Assembly (NCBI GenBank): GCA_002480645.1 | Contig: DLCN01000020.1 | Location: 67,986-131,985 of the forward strand | Reading direction: 5' to 3' | Length of the DNA stretch: 64,000 nucleotides | Source of the DNA: Balneolaceae bacterium UBA7797 | GTDB lineage: Bacteria > Bacteroidota > Rhodothermia > Balneolales > Balneolaceae | Shown here: positions 25,407 through 34,732 of the stretch, one piece after another | Numbering within the stretch: the stretch's first letter is position 1 | Layout: the number at the start of each line of letters is the position of its first letter | The notes under the pieces: model-generated | What the model was told of the DNA's origin: nothing | What the model saw: the letters and a program-made list of their open reading frames with translations, nothing else | Databases searched by the model: none | Position numbers and translations under genes: made by a program

Positions 25407-27461
25407 TTAGAGCTCTTTGTTCAGTTTTTCGATCTGATCTCTGATTCTGGCAGCTTCCTCAAATTCCATATTCTTCGCTGCATTGATCATGGTTTCGCGC
25501 AAATGCTCGATCAGTTTTTCCTTACTCTCAAAGGTCACCTCATGCATGGCAGGGTTCGGTTTGTACTGAATTCCATCTTCTGCCACCTTGATACTTTCCA
25601 GATAATCCTGCTCGGCTTGTTTCTGTGCTTCCTGACCAAAATCGAATTTTTGATTGGAGATCAGAGCCGGATCTACCAATGGTTTTAATTCTTTTTGAAC
25701 GGTGGTTGGGGTGATACCATGTTCCTTATTGTACTCTTCCTGTATCTTACGACGGCGATTCGTTTCATCGATCACTTTCTTCATGCTGTCTGTAATCTTA
25801 TCTGCATAAAGAATGGCTCTACCTTTAGCATTACGTGCTGCACGCCCAACGATCTGAAACAGGGAAGTTTCTGAACGAAGGAATCCTTCTTTATCCGCAT
25901 CCATGATGGCAACCAAACTCAATTCAGGGATATCGATCCCTTCACGAAGCAGGTTAATTCCTACCAGCACATCATAATCTCCTCGTCGATACTTATACAA
26001 TACTTCGATACGCTCGAGGGCGTCAAGTTCACTGTGCATGTAGGCCGCCGAGATCCCCACATTTTTAAGATATTCACTGAGTTCCTCACTCAGACGTTTT
26101 GTTAATGTGATAACCAGCACGCGTTCTTTTTTAGCCACACGAATTCTGATCTCCTCCATCAGGTCATCCACCTGATTGCCTAGTGGTCGTACTTCGATCT
26201 CCGGTTCCATCAACCCGGTAGGACGGATGATCTGCTCTGCATAAACGCCACCACTCTTTTCAAGTTCGTAGTCGGATGGGGTTGCACTTACAAAAATAGC
26301 CTGATTAACGAGTCCCTCCCATTCATCGAAAGTGAGCGGACGGTTATCCAGAGCTGAAGGCAGCCGGAATCCATGCTCCACGAGTTGAACTTTTCTGGAG
26401 CGGTCTCCCCCGTACATAGCCGAGATCTGAGGAATGGTCTGATGACTTTCATCCACCACGATCATGAAATCATCCGGAAAATAATCAAGCAAACAGAAAG
26501 GTCGTTCTCCTGGTTTACGGGCACTTAAATATCTGGAGTAGTTCTCGATACCGGAGCAATACCCCACCTCCTGTATCATTTCAATATCAAACAACGTGCG
26601 CTGTTCCAGGCGTTTTGCTTCAAGAAATTTTTCTTCATCGATCAACACTTTTGTACGCCATTGCAATTCTTCGCGAATCTGCTGTATCGATTGTTCCAGG
26701 CGACTTTTGGTAGTTACATAATGGGAAGCCGGATAGATCTTAAACTCCTGTACTTCTTCAATAATATTACCGGTATCCACATCAAACAGCTGAAGTTTTT
26801 CTACTTCATCCCCCCACATAGAGATCCGAAGACCTTCATCAGAATATGCCGGAAAAACATCAATAACATCCCCGCGAACACGGAAAACTCCACGCCTGAA
26901 ATCATGATCGTTGCGGGTGTAATGAAGATCCACCATATCATAAAGCAGTTTGTTGCGGGGGATCTCCATTCCGGTTCGCAGATTAACGATCAGTTTTGCA
27001 TACTCCGATGGTGATCCGATACCATAGATACAACTAACCGATGAAACGATGATCACATCCCTCCTGCCGGATAGCAAAGAGCTGGTAGCCCGCAGCCTCA
27101 GTCGCTGGATCTCTTCATTAATCGACAGATCTTTTTCGATGTATTTATCCTGTGCCGACAAGTACGCTTCGGGTTGGTAATAGTCGTAGTAACTGATAAA
27201 GAACTCTACCCGGTTATCCGGAAAGAAATCGCTGAGCTCTCTAAATAGCTGGGCCGCAAGCGTTTTATTATGACTCATAACCAGTGTGGGTTTTTGAACA
27301 TTCTCAATTACACTGGCAATGGTGCGGGTTTTACCTGATCCCGTGATCCCTAATAATGTCTGAAATTTATCCCCGGCGTTGATCCCTTCCGTTAGATCGG
27401 CAATGGCAGTTGGTTGATCCCCCGCCGGTTGAAATGGTGATTGAAGATTAAATTCGGACAT
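25407..27461 (-). CDS. uvrB: UvrABC system protein B (excinuclease helicase subunit)
   Basis: Damage-verification helicase of nucleotide excision repair. The 684-residue protein has Walker A GITGSGKTRT, the beta-hairpin region ISYYDYYQPEAYLSAQDKYIEKD, the DEAD-like VDESHQTIPQ, helicase motifs VLVGINLLREGIDIPELSLVAIMDADKEGFLRSETSLFQIVGRAARN, and a C-terminal UVR motif that contacts UvrC (EHLRETMINAAKNMEFEEAARIRDQIEKL). Full length. It stands alone on the minus strand, convergent with marR. Confidence 0.98.
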   Translation of the reverse strand: MSEFNLQSPFQPAGDQPTAIADLTEGINAGDKFQTLLGITGSGKTRTIASVIENVQKPTLVMSHNKTLAAQLFRELSDFFPDNRVEFFISYYDYYQPEAYLSAQDKYIEKDLSINEEIQRLRLRATSSLLSGRRDVIIVSSVSCIYGIGSPSEYAKLIVNLRTGMEIPRNKLLYDMVDLHYTRNDHDFRRGVFRVRGDVIDVFPAYSDEGLRISMWGDEVEKLQLFDVDTGNIIEEVQEFKIYPASHYVTTKSRLEQSIQQIREELQWRTKVLIDEEKFLEAKRLEQRTLFDIEMIQEVGYCSGIENYSRYLSARKPGERPFCLLDYFPDDFMIVVDESHQTIPQISAMYGGDRSRKVQLVEHGFRLPSALDNRPLTFDEWEGLVNQAIFVSATPSDYELEKSGGVYAEQIIRPTGLMEPEIEVRPLGNQVDDLMEEIRIRVAKKERVLVITLTKRLSEELSEYLKNVGISAAYMHSELDALERIEVLYKYRRGDYDVLVGINLLREGIDIPELSLVAIMDADKEGFLRSETSLFQIVGRAARNAKGRAILYADKITDSMKKVIDETNRRRKIQEEYNKEHGITPTTVQKELKPLVDPALISNQKFDFGQEAQKQAEQDYLESIKVAEDGIQYKPNPAMHEVTFESKEKLIEHLRETMINAAKNMEFEEAARIRDQIEKLNKEL

Positions 27462-27628
27462 GTAAGAGTGTTTTAGCGTTTACGCGAATCTTAAAGGTAC
27501 TTGGTTTTATGTTAAGGTTCTTAAAACAATCTTAAAGTTGTTTTCATTGTAGAACAGTCAATTTTAATCCAATAAATAAGCAAACATTTAGTGAGCGGTT
27601 ATGTATTTTCAGCACTCGAACAAAATAT

Positions 27629-28768
27629 GTGACTATGCCCCATCAACATAAGGAGCTTGATACTCCCAGAAAGCGAATTGATGAAATTGACGAAGAGATC
27701 CTTGACCTGCTGGCCGAGCGGGCAAAAACGGTACAGGATGTTATTCGCAGAAAAGTAGAAAACAAACTTCCGGTATTTGTTCCGGAACGAGAAGAAGCCA
27801 AAAGTGCAGCATTTAGAAAACTAGCCGAACAAAAGGGAATAGATCCCGACTGGGCCGATGATTTTCTACGAATGATCATGAGTTCTTCCAGGGACAGTCA
27901 GTCTCAGGCAAAGTTTCCGATTTCGACCGAGGAGCCCAAACACATTGTTTACATTGGGGGTGATGGAGGGATGGGTGAGTTGTATAAACGTATGACCTCA
28001 CAAACCGGCCACCATGCTTATAGCATCGATAAAGGAAACTGGCACGAATTAGAGGAATTGGCAGAGATTGCGGATATGATCATAATAACGGTTCCGATCA
28101 ATGTGACAAAGGCTGTAATCGAGCGTTTGAGCGGGCGATTACGACCTGAAACCATACTGGCTGATTTCACTTCAAATAAAGCATTTCCAATTCAGGCTAT
28201 GCTGGAATCTCATGTAGGACCGGTAGTTGGGCTGCACCCAATGCACGGCCCGGATGTTGAGAATTTATCCAAGCAGTTGATGGTAGTTTGTCCGGCCAGA
28301 AACGGGGAGCAGGCGGATTGGTTTATCAAGCAGTGTGAGTTGTGGGGAATGCGCATTATTGAAGCAGACCCGGAAAAACATGATCATGTAATGCACCTGG
28401 TGCAGGGACTTCGTCACTTTGTGGCATTACTCCACGGATCGTTCATGGAGCGATATGATCTGAAGCCTTCAGATATGCTTCAATTTTCCTCTCCTATTTA
28501 CCGGGCAGAGTTAATGATGACAGGCAGGATATTCGCTCAAAGCGCTGAGCTGTATGCAGATATCGTTTTTGCCAATGAGGATCGCAGAGATCTGTTAACA
28601 AACTTTTTTGAGCATCATCAAAAGCTGGCAGAACTGGTTAAGAATAATGACCGGGAAGGGTTTATCCGCGAGTTTGAAGGCGTTACCGATTTCTTCGGAA
28701 AATTCGCAACTCAGGCGCTGAATGAGTCCGGTTATTTGATCAATCGACTGGCAGACAGGTTTGCATAA
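27629..28768 (+). CDS. tyrA: Bifunctional chorismate mutase/prephenate dehydrogenase (T-protein, TyrA)
   Basis: Converts chorismate to prephenate and then to 4-hydroxyphenylpyruvate in tyrosine synthesis. The N-terminal AroQ chorismate mutase helix is clear (LDTPRKRIDEIDEEILDLLAERAKTVQDVIRRKVENKLPVFVPEREE). It is followed by an NAD-binding prephenate dehydrogenase (IVYIGGDGGMGELYKRM...DMIIITVPINVTKAVIERL...LADFTSNK...VGLHPMHGPDVENL) and the helical domain LRHFVALLHG...SSPIYRAELMMTGRIFAQSAELYADI. Domain order and the conserved HPMxGPD and SSPIYR blocks strongly resemble the enterobacterial T-protein. The start is GTG 27629 or, equally, ATG 27635. It stands alone. Confidence 0.95.
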   Translation: MTMPHQHKELDTPRKRIDEIDEEILDLLAERAKTVQDVIRRKVENKLPVFVPEREEAKSAAFRKLAEQKGIDPDWADDFLRMIMSSSRDSQSQAKFPISTEEPKHIVYIGGDGGMGELYKRMTSQTGHHAYSIDKGNWHELEELAEIADMIIITVPINVTKAVIERLSGRLRPETILADFTSNKAFPIQAMLESHVGPVVGLHPMHGPDVENLSKQLMVVCPARNGEQADWFIKQCELWGMRIIEADPEKHDHVMHLVQGLRHFVALLHGSFMERYDLKPSDMLQFSSPIYRAELMMTGRIFAQSAELYADIVFANEDRRDLLTNFFEHHQKLAELVKNNDREGFIREFEGVTDFFGKFATQALNESGYLINRLADRFA

Positions 28769-29060
28769 CGACATAGTTTATTTATATAGCGAAAAAATCT
28801 TATCTAAAAATTTATTCGGCTGCTTTTCTTAACATATTTTATGTCAGACGGTTAGAGAGTTATCCACAATAATAATGGGTTATATATAGCAACTAATTAA
28901 CAGTTTGGTTATGCAAAGTTGCTAACTAATGCTTAGAATACCACGCCACCTAGCTAAATGTGTAATCCCCGAAATATGGTTGGGGAGCATCCACCGGTGA
29001 TCCGTAAAATCACTGTCACCACAAGAAGGGCATTAAATCAGAATAAAATAAAACTCATCT
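28769..29060. other. Intergenic leader region before the secreted nuclease gene
   Basis: 292 bp without a convincing gene. A perfect DnaA-box 9-mer TTATCCACA lies at 28860-28868. An 8-bp inverted repeat TAGCAACT/AGTTGCTA (28887-28894 with 28917-28924) can form a hairpin. Further short stems occur close to the nuclease start: CCCC (28967-28970) with GGGG, and GGTGAT...ATCACT. No known riboswitch pattern is recognised. Confidence 0.4.
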
Positions 29061-32000
29061 ATGGTAGGATTACTCTATGGCAGGAAACTGTCCGGCGCAT
29101 GGAATGCGTACGTCTATTTAGCATTGTTTGCACTTCTTTCAATCACTAATCCGGCTCAAGCTCAAAACCAGACAATTGGTGCGGGACTTGAAGGACAGGC
29201 GTTGATCGATTATCTGCAGCAGAATTATACTCCGGCCCAAACACTGGGCTATGATAATGCCAGAGATATCATGTATGGTATTATTGATAATGTGAACGGT
29301 AATGTATCGGGTGTGTATACCGGGTACACCATTACTCTGGATCCGAATGCAGACCCGAGTACAGACGCTTACAATAAAGGGATCAATGCAGAGCACACCT
29401 GGCCCCAGAGTATGGGTGCGGGAGTGGAGCCTCAGCGATCCGACTTACACCATTTGTTTCCCACAAAATCGAATGTAAACAGCGCGAGAAACAACGATCC
29501 CTTAGGCGAGATCGATGATAACCTTACCGATACCTGGTATTATCTGGATCAGTCTCAAAGTTCAATTCCAACCAATAATATCGATCTGTATGCAGAAAAC
29601 TATGGTAGTACGGCTTTTGAACCCCGGGAACAACATAAAGGAAATGCTGCGCGCGCTGTCTTTTATTTCAATGCCATTTACCAAAGTGCCGCAACACAGA
29701 GTTTCTTTGAACTACAGAAAGACGACCTTTATCAATGGCATTACGCCGATCCTGTAGATGCAGCTGAATTGGCGCGAAGTTCTTCAATTGCCGGATATCA
29801 GGGAAATGAAAACCCGTTTATTCTGGACACATCGTTAGTTAGAAGAGCCTTTTTTCCGGATGGAAATACCGGTACACCGGATATAACCCCTCCTGTTATC
29901 TCATCGGTGCAGGCAGGAAATATCGGATCTAATAGCGCAACGATAACCTGGATTACTGACGAATCATCCAGCTCCCTGGTAGACTATGGGCTGACTACAG
30001 GTTATGGTTCTTCACAAAGTACTTCCGGCGCCACCACTAGTCACAGTGTACTACTAACCGGACTTAGCGCTAACACCACGTATTTTTTTCAGGTAAGCAG
30101 CACGGATGGTTCCGGGAATAATAGTTCATCCGGTGGATACTCATTTACAACCACACAATCCGGAACCGGGGGAACAGGAACGGTTGTGTTCTCTGAGATC
30201 TTTTACGACACTCCCGGAACAGATAGTGATGAGGAATGGATCGAGTTATATAACGGAGGATCGGGCTCGCTGGATCTGGCCGGATATACGATCACCGATA
30301 ACAACGGTACCGGATCATCCTATACATTTCCGGCAGGAAGTGTGATCGGAGCCGGGTCATATTTTGTGGTTGCAAGTAATGAAGCGGGATTTACCGCGAT
30401 CTACGGAATAGCCGCAAGTCAATACGGGTCAATTCCTGCCCTGAATAACAGTGGCGACGCATTAATCCTTACAGATGGATCCGGTGCAGAAGTGGACGCT
30501 GTAGCCTGGGAAGGAGGCGCTTCTTCGGGAGTCCCAACCGGTTGGGGAAGCGGACCAACGGCAGCTACAGGAGAGTCGATATACCGATCACCGGTAACAA
30601 CTGACACAGATACCGGAGCAGACTGGGCCGTTGCCCCAAATAATGGTGATCCTGCGAATATTCCTGCTGCCGATGTCACTCCGCCGGTAATTACATCAAT
30701 TGCAAGCAGTTCTATCACCGAAACGGAAGCAACCATCACCTGGACTACGGATGAGGCGGCAACCTCTGTGGTAAATTACGGGCCAACTGCTACGTTAGGT
30801 TCGATGGATAGTGGGACAGGTTCAGTTACGTCGCATTCCGTAACGCTTACAGGATTAACTCCGGGAACGGAATATTTCTTCGAAGTGGAATCCGCCGATC
30901 AGTCAGGGAATGTCTCTACCAGTTCACAGGCTTCGTTCACAACGGTTACACCCGCGATTGCTGAGGTACTTTTCAGCGAGATCTTTTATGATACTCCGGG
31001 TACTGAGACCGACGAAGAATGGCTCGAAGTATACAATACTACAGCTTCGAATCTGGATATCTCGGGATATACGATCGTTGATAATAACGGAACAGGAGCT
31101 TCCTATACCTTCCCTTCAGGAAGTGTGATCGCTCCTAATGATCATTTCACAATAGCCCGAACAGCTCTTGGCTTCCAGGCTTTATATGCCGCAGACGCAC
31201 ATCAATACGGCAGTTTGCCGGCCCTCAATAATTCAGGAGAATCCCTTCTGCTTTTAGATGATACTGGCAATACCATTGATCAGGTAGCATGGGAAGGTGG
31301 AGCATCAGCCGGAGTGCCTGCCGGATGGGGTACCGGACCAACAGCCGCTGAAGGAGAAAGTATTGTTCGGGTATCGTTGACTACAGATACAGACACCGAT
31401 GCAGACTGGACCACGGCGCCTAATAACGGTGACCCGGCCAGCCTGCCGTTGGCAGATGTCACGGCTCCGGTCATTTCAGCAGTGGCTTCGACAGGAATAA
31501 CAGAAACAGAAGCTACGATCACCTGGACTACGGATGAGGCATCAAGTACGCAGGTAAATTACGGAACCACCACTTCTTATGGTTCTTCAGTTAGTGGGTC
31601 AGGGCTCGTAACGTCCCATTCAATTACCATATCAGGACTTACTGCCGGCACCCAATATTACTATCAGGTTGTTTCAACGGATGATGCCGGAAATACCGGA
31701 GTAGATGAGCCATATACATTCACAACCGATAGTCCACCGGTAAGTACCACCGCAGATATTTTATTCAGTGAAATATTCTACGATACACCGGGCAACGAAT
31801 CAAATGAAGAGTGGATCGAGATATACAATACCACTTCAGCTGAGATCACGCTAAATGGCTGGACCATTACGGACAACAACGGAACAGGCTCCACCTTTAC
31901 GTTTTCCAATAAGCATAAGATCGCAGGGAATTCATATCTCACGCTGGCTTCTCACCGCAGAAGTTTCAGAAATATGTATGGAAAGAATGCGGATGATTAT

Positions 32001-32570
32001 GTGAGCCTGCCGGCGCTGAATAATGCTGGAGAAACATTGATCCTGAAGGATGACTCGGGCAACGAGATCGATGCGGTGACCTGGGAAGGTGGTGCTTCTG
32101 CCGGTATTGCAACCGGATGGGGAAGCACGAGTCTTCCGGTGGCCGGAGAAGGGTTTACCATCTATCGTACGTCGTTATCCACCGATACTGATACCTATGC
32201 GGATTGGGATACATCAACCGACCTTGGTTCTCCTACCACACAGTCGGATGGTACGTTTGCCGCAAAAGTTAAAGGGGATATTACAAGCGAAGAGGCAGAT
32301 GAGACCCCAACAGAGATCACCCTGTCAAACTATCCGAATCCTTTCAACCCTACCACACAGATCCAGTTTACTCTTCCTGAGGCACAGAATGTAAGGGTAA
32401 GCGTGTTTAATATGCTGGGACAGGAAGTAGCGGTATTGGCAGAAGGAAGCAAAGATGCCGGAACGCATACCGTTCAGTTCAACGCTACTGCTTTCTCAAG
32501 TGGAATTTATCTGTATCGTATTCAGACACAGGCTACCGTGATCACCAACAAAATGATGTTGATCAAGTAA
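29061..32570 (+). CDS. Secreted endonuclease I-family nuclease with three fibronectin-like/lamin-tail modules and a type IX sorting domain
   Basis: A 1169-residue exported protein. A signal peptide (about residues 1-35, ending PAQA) is followed by an EndA/endonuclease I-type domain with the active-site block EHTWPQSMGAG...DLHHLFPTKSNVNSARNNDPLG (about 125-170). Then come three repeats of a fibronectin-type (DxTPPVIxxV...ATITWxTDE) plus lamin-tail domain (FSEIFYDTPGxxxxEEWIELYN...TITDNNGTG). The C-terminus NYPNPFNPTTQIQFTLPEAQ...GIYLYRIQTQ...MMLIK is a type IX secretion sorting domain. It probably degrades extracellular DNA, with the lamin-tail repeats as adhesion or surface modules. The start is ATG 29061. 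It stands alone, with a terminator after it. Confidence 0.92.
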   Translation: MVGLLYGRKLSGAWNAYVYLALFALLSITNPAQAQNQTIGAGLEGQALIDYLQQNYTPAQTLGYDNARDIMYGIIDNVNGNVSGVYTGYTITLDPNADPSTDAYNKGINAEHTWPQSMGAGVEPQRSDLHHLFPTKSNVNSARNNDPLGEIDDNLTDTWYYLDQSQSSIPTNNIDLYAENYGSTAFEPREQHKGNAARAVFYFNAIYQSAATQSFFELQKDDLYQWHYADPVDAAELARSSSIAGYQGNENPFILDTSLVRRAFFPDGNTGTPDITPPVISSVQAGNIGSNSATITWITDESSSSLVDYGLTTGYGSSQSTSGATTSHSVLLTGLSANTTYFFQVSSTDGSGNNSSSGGYSFTTTQSGTGGTGTVVFSEIFYDTPGTDSDEEWIELYNGGSGSLDLAGYTITDNNGTGSSYTFPAGSVIGAGSYFVVASNEAGFTAIYGIAASQYGSIPALNNSGDALILTDGSGAEVDAVAWEGGASSGVPTGWGSGPTAATGESIYRSPVTTDTDTGADWAVAPNNGDPANIPAADVTPPVITSIASSSITETEATITWTTDEAATSVVNYGPTATLGSMDSGTGSVTSHSVTLTGLTPGTEYFFEVESADQSGNVSTSSQASFTTVTPAIAEVLFSEIFYDTPGTETDEEWLEVYNTTASNLDISGYTIVDNNGTGASYTFPSGSVIAPNDHFTIARTALGFQALYAADAHQYGSLPALNNSGESLLLLDDTGNTIDQVAWEGGASAGVPAGWGTGPTAAEGESIVRVSLTTDTDTDADWTTAPNNGDPASLPLADVTAPVISAVASTGITETEATITWTTDEASSTQVNYGTTTSYGSSVSGSGLVTSHSITISGLTAGTQYYYQVVSTDDAGNTGVDEPYTFTTDSPPVSTTADILFSEIFYDTPGNESNEEWIEIYNTTSAEITLNGWTITDNNGTGSTFTFSNKHKIAGNSYLTLASHRRSFRNMYGKNADDYVSLPALNNAGETLILKDDSGNEIDAVTWEGGASAGIATGWGSTSLPVAGEGFTIYRTSLSTDTDTYADWDTSTDLGSPTTQSDGTFAAKVKGDITSEEADETPTEITLSNYPNPFNPTTQIQFTLPEAQNVRVSVFNMLGQEVAVLAEGSKDAGTHTVQFNATAFSSGIYLYRIQTQATVITNKMMLIK

Positions 32571-32591
32571 TTCCGGATGTAAAACGAATAG

Positions 32592-32618
32592 AAAAGGCTC
32601 CTTTACGGGGCCTTTTTT
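32592..32618 (+). terminator. Terminator after the secreted nuclease gene
   Basis: A ten-base-pair stem (AAAAGGCTCC with GGGGCCTTTT, one G-U) with a TTTAC loop, followed by a T-tract, 22 bp after the stop. Confidence 0.8.
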
Positions 32619-32638
32619 ATTTTCACACGTACGAGTGT

Positions 32639-33214
32639 TTGGGTATTTTAGCCGCACTACACATAATTCCTAACACAAGAATATTGTTTCCTGATAAAGA
32701 CTGGATCTACCACCATGACGAACCACTGACCCGCTACTCTTTAGGTCAGGAAGGGAATAATCCACTGATCTGTTTTGGGATCAATCCATCCACAGCAAAA
32801 CCGAACGATCTGGATCCAACGGTTGCTTCTGTTGCCCGGTTTGCCAGGGAACAGGGCTATGATGGTTGGCTGATGTTCAACTTATATCCACAGCGGGCCA
32901 CGAATCCGGATAACATGCACCGACGCTTTCAGAAGAAGATCCATGATAAGAATGTAGAAGTGATCGCACGGTTGGTGAACGATCTTCCATCGGGAGCGGA
33001 TATCTGGTGTGCGTGGGGAACCCTGATCGAAAAGCGACCGTATCTGTTACGGTGTCTGAAAGATATTTTTGAAGAGATCAAAGATTCGGAAAGCCGGTAC
33101 TATACCCGTGGTAATATCTCAAAAGCCGGTCATCCACATCACCCACTCTATTTACGCAAAGACTCCCCGATGGAAGCTTTTGATGTAGGGCGGTATTTAA
33201 AGTTGGTGAGTTAA
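32639..33214 (+). CDS. DUF1643-family protein
   Basis: An about 191-residue soluble protein with the DUF1643 hallmark PLICFGINPSTAKPNDLDPTV followed by ARFAREQGYDGWLMFNLYPQRATNPD. It ends YYTRGNISKAGHPHHPLYLRKDSPMEAFDVGRYLK. The family is conserved in bacteria and phages, and its biochemical role is unknown to me. There is no in-frame ATG near the conserved start. TTG 32639 gives the longest frame and TTG 32684 is an alternative start; neither has a clear ribosome-binding site. Its stop overlaps the convergent methyltransferase-like gene by 4 bp (33211-33214). Confidence 0.8.
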   Translation: MGILAALHIIPNTRILFPDKDWIYHHDEPLTRYSLGQEGNNPLICFGINPSTAKPNDLDPTVASVARFAREQGYDGWLMFNLYPQRATNPDNMHRRFQKKIHDKNVEVIARLVNDLPSGADIWCAWGTLIEKRPYLLRCLKDIFEEIKDSESRYYTRGNISKAGHPHHPLYLRKDSPMEAFDVGRYLKLVS

Positions 33215-34077
33215 TTATACTTTTCGAACAAGGAAGTTGGTATCCAGCACTTAACTGTTCTTTTATAATGAAGGTAATCCTCGCCAAATTTTTGGTATAG
33301 ATCCTGTTCTTCGATTGGTCTTACAATTATATGCCAGGACAAAGCGCCTAGTATAGCAAACAGTAAAATAGGTACTGATGAAAAGGCGAGAGAAATACTA
33401 ACTAGCTGGCCAACTCCGGCGACAGCCATTGGATTACGAACCAAAGAATATGGCCCGCTAATTACTAATAGATTCGTTGAGTCTACTGGAAGTGGGGTAC
33501 CGTTTCCTTTTTTAACCATTTCAAACGCACTGAGTAGGCCGAGTAAACTAAACAATAGGAATAGAGCGGTCGAAACTATCAATAGAGGTGTTGATGAAGG
33601 AAGAGATATTAGTGGTTGGGTATTCAATAGAATTATATAAGGAATAAGAACCAGAAAGAGGAGCCAGAAGCTTAGAATCTGTATTGTTGTTTTAATAGAG
33701 TTATATAGCAGTGAGTTTGAATCGGATTGTCTGTGAAAATATTTAGGGAAACAAAGATATAGATTGAAGAACAAGCCAAAAGTCATAATCGTAGTAGGTA
33801 TCAAACCATCATGACCTAAAAATGAAGCATTGATACAAAATAATGTGGCGTACGAAAAGGCTCCAAGTATTATGTAACCCAAAACTTCCTTTTTAAAATA
33901 GGCCCTGATCAAAGATAAGATGCCAAGTAATAGAACATCAGGAACCAGAAGAGCGAAGTAAGACTGTTTATTAATGATGGTGTAAGAAAAGACTGAATAA
34001 ACATGATCATTAACACTGATCATGACCCACCAAAGGATGATTAAAGCAGCTTGAAATAAGTATGCTGTTCCTTTCAT
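33211..34077 (-). CDS. Polytopic membrane protein with isoprenylcysteine-methyltransferase-like C-terminus
   Basis: A 288-residue integral membrane protein with about seven hydrophobic helices. The C-terminal part carries the ICMT/PEMT-like signature VISGPYSLVRNPMAVAGVGQLVSISLAF...IIVRPIEEQDLYQKFGEDYLHYKRTVKCWIP, i.e. the SAM-binding GPYxLVRNPMY-like and RxxxEExxLxxxFGxxYxxYxxxVxxxIP blocks. The family methylates small lipophilic or membrane substrates; the acceptor is unknown. The N-terminal half has no recognised domain. Its 3' end overlaps the DUF1643 gene by 4 bp, convergent. AT content looks higher than in the flanking core genes. Confidence 0.78.
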   Translation of the reverse strand: MKGTAYLFQAALIILWWVMISVNDHVYSVFSYTIINKQSYFALLVPDVLLLGILSLIRAYFKKEVLGYIILGAFSYATLFCINASFLGHDGLIPTTIMTFGLFFNLYLCFPKYFHRQSDSNSLLYNSIKTTIQILSFWLLFLVLIPYIILLNTQPLISLPSSTPLLIVSTALFLLFSLLGLLSAFEMVKKGNGTPLPVDSTNLLVISGPYSLVRNPMAVAGVGQLVSISLAFSSVPILLFAILGALSWHIIVRPIEEQDLYQKFGEDYLHYKRTVKCWIPTSLFEKYN

Positions 34078-34156
34078 TAAGAAAACTCTGAGTTTATTAA
34101 TCTGTGGTAAAATAGTTGAAAGCTAAGAATATTCAATGAACTCCAATTAATCATAA

Positions 34157-34195
34157 ATAAAAAAAGCCACTCTCTTAAAAAGAAAGTGGCTTTGT
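34157..34195 (-). terminator. Terminator of tRNA-Arg (minus strand)
   Basis: Stem AAGCCACT/AGTGGCTT extended by TCTT/AAGA with one mismatch, followed on the minus strand by seven T (A-run 34157-34163). It lies directly downstream of tRNA-Arg. Confidence 0.85.
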
Positions 34196-34200
34196 GAATG

Positions 34201-34274
34201 TACGCCCGGGAGGGTTCGAACCCCCAACCCCCAGGGCCGAAACCTGGTACTCTATCCAGTTGAGCTACGGGCGC
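34201..34274 (-). tRNA. tRNA-Arg (anticodon TCG)
   Basis: The reverse strand folds into a 74-nt cloverleaf. A 7-bp acceptor stem is closed by a G-U pair. The anticodon stem CCAGG/CCTGG encloses loop TTTCGGC with anticodon TCG, and the T arm contains GGTTCGAACCC. No CCA is encoded. Confidence 0.96.
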
Positions 34275-34426
34275 ATCATTTCAATAATTGTTGATCTCTG
34301 TCGAAGAACAACGGGCGACAAATATACAAACTCCTGTGATTATATACATGTGAAATTATTCCTCTCAGATTGCCGTTTAAGCTATAAATCCCGAACTTTA
34401 AGGTTCCAATTTAAAGGGAGCATTTA

Positions 34427-34681
34427 ATGAAAGTTATTTTACTAACGGTAGGTTTAGCGGTCGCATTTCTTGGAATAGGATTTGCCGGACTCGCTGTAAA
34501 GATATTATTTAAAAAGAACGGAAAATTTGGCGGCACCTGCGCCAGCAACAGTCCATTTTTGAACAAAGACGGCGCACCTTGTGCTTTCTGCGGAGCTACT
34601 CCAGAAGATCAGTGCAAGAATGAAGACGAGAAAGAAGCTCGCCGTATCGAGGTAGAGGAATTTTCTCCGTTCGTTAACTGA
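34427..34681 (+). CDS. NqrM-like small membrane protein (putative Na+-NQR maturation factor)
   Basis: An 84-residue protein with one N-terminal transmembrane helix (about residues 4-28), then KNGKFGGTCAS and PCAFCGATPEDQCK, giving four cysteines at 38, 52, 55 and 63. The layout matches the DUF539/NqrM family: one helix, a GxC motif, then CxxCGxxPxxC. NqrM is needed to insert iron into the NqrD/NqrE centre in Vibrio. In Vibrio nqrM follows apbE in the nqr locus. Here the gene lies on the opposite strand, convergent with apbE, 51 bp from its stop. Assignment is by motif and location, without a database search. Confidence 0.72.
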   Translation: MKVILLTVGLAVAFLGIGFAGLAVKILFKKNGKFGGTCASNSPFLNKDGAPCAFCGATPEDQCKNEDEKEARRIEVEEFSPFVN

Positions 34682-34732
34682 TAGTTGATACGATCAGAGG
34701 ATGAGATGACCGGATTGGTTCCGAATCCGGTT

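Noticed and set aside
28958..29149. 63-residue ORF before the nuclease gene
   Set aside because: It overlaps the nuclease signal peptide in another frame and has no ribosome-binding site or known pattern.
34194..34427. 77-residue ORF beginning MNVRPGGFEPPTPRAETWYS
   Set aside because: It is a translation across the tRNA-Arg gene, a well-known false ORF pattern.
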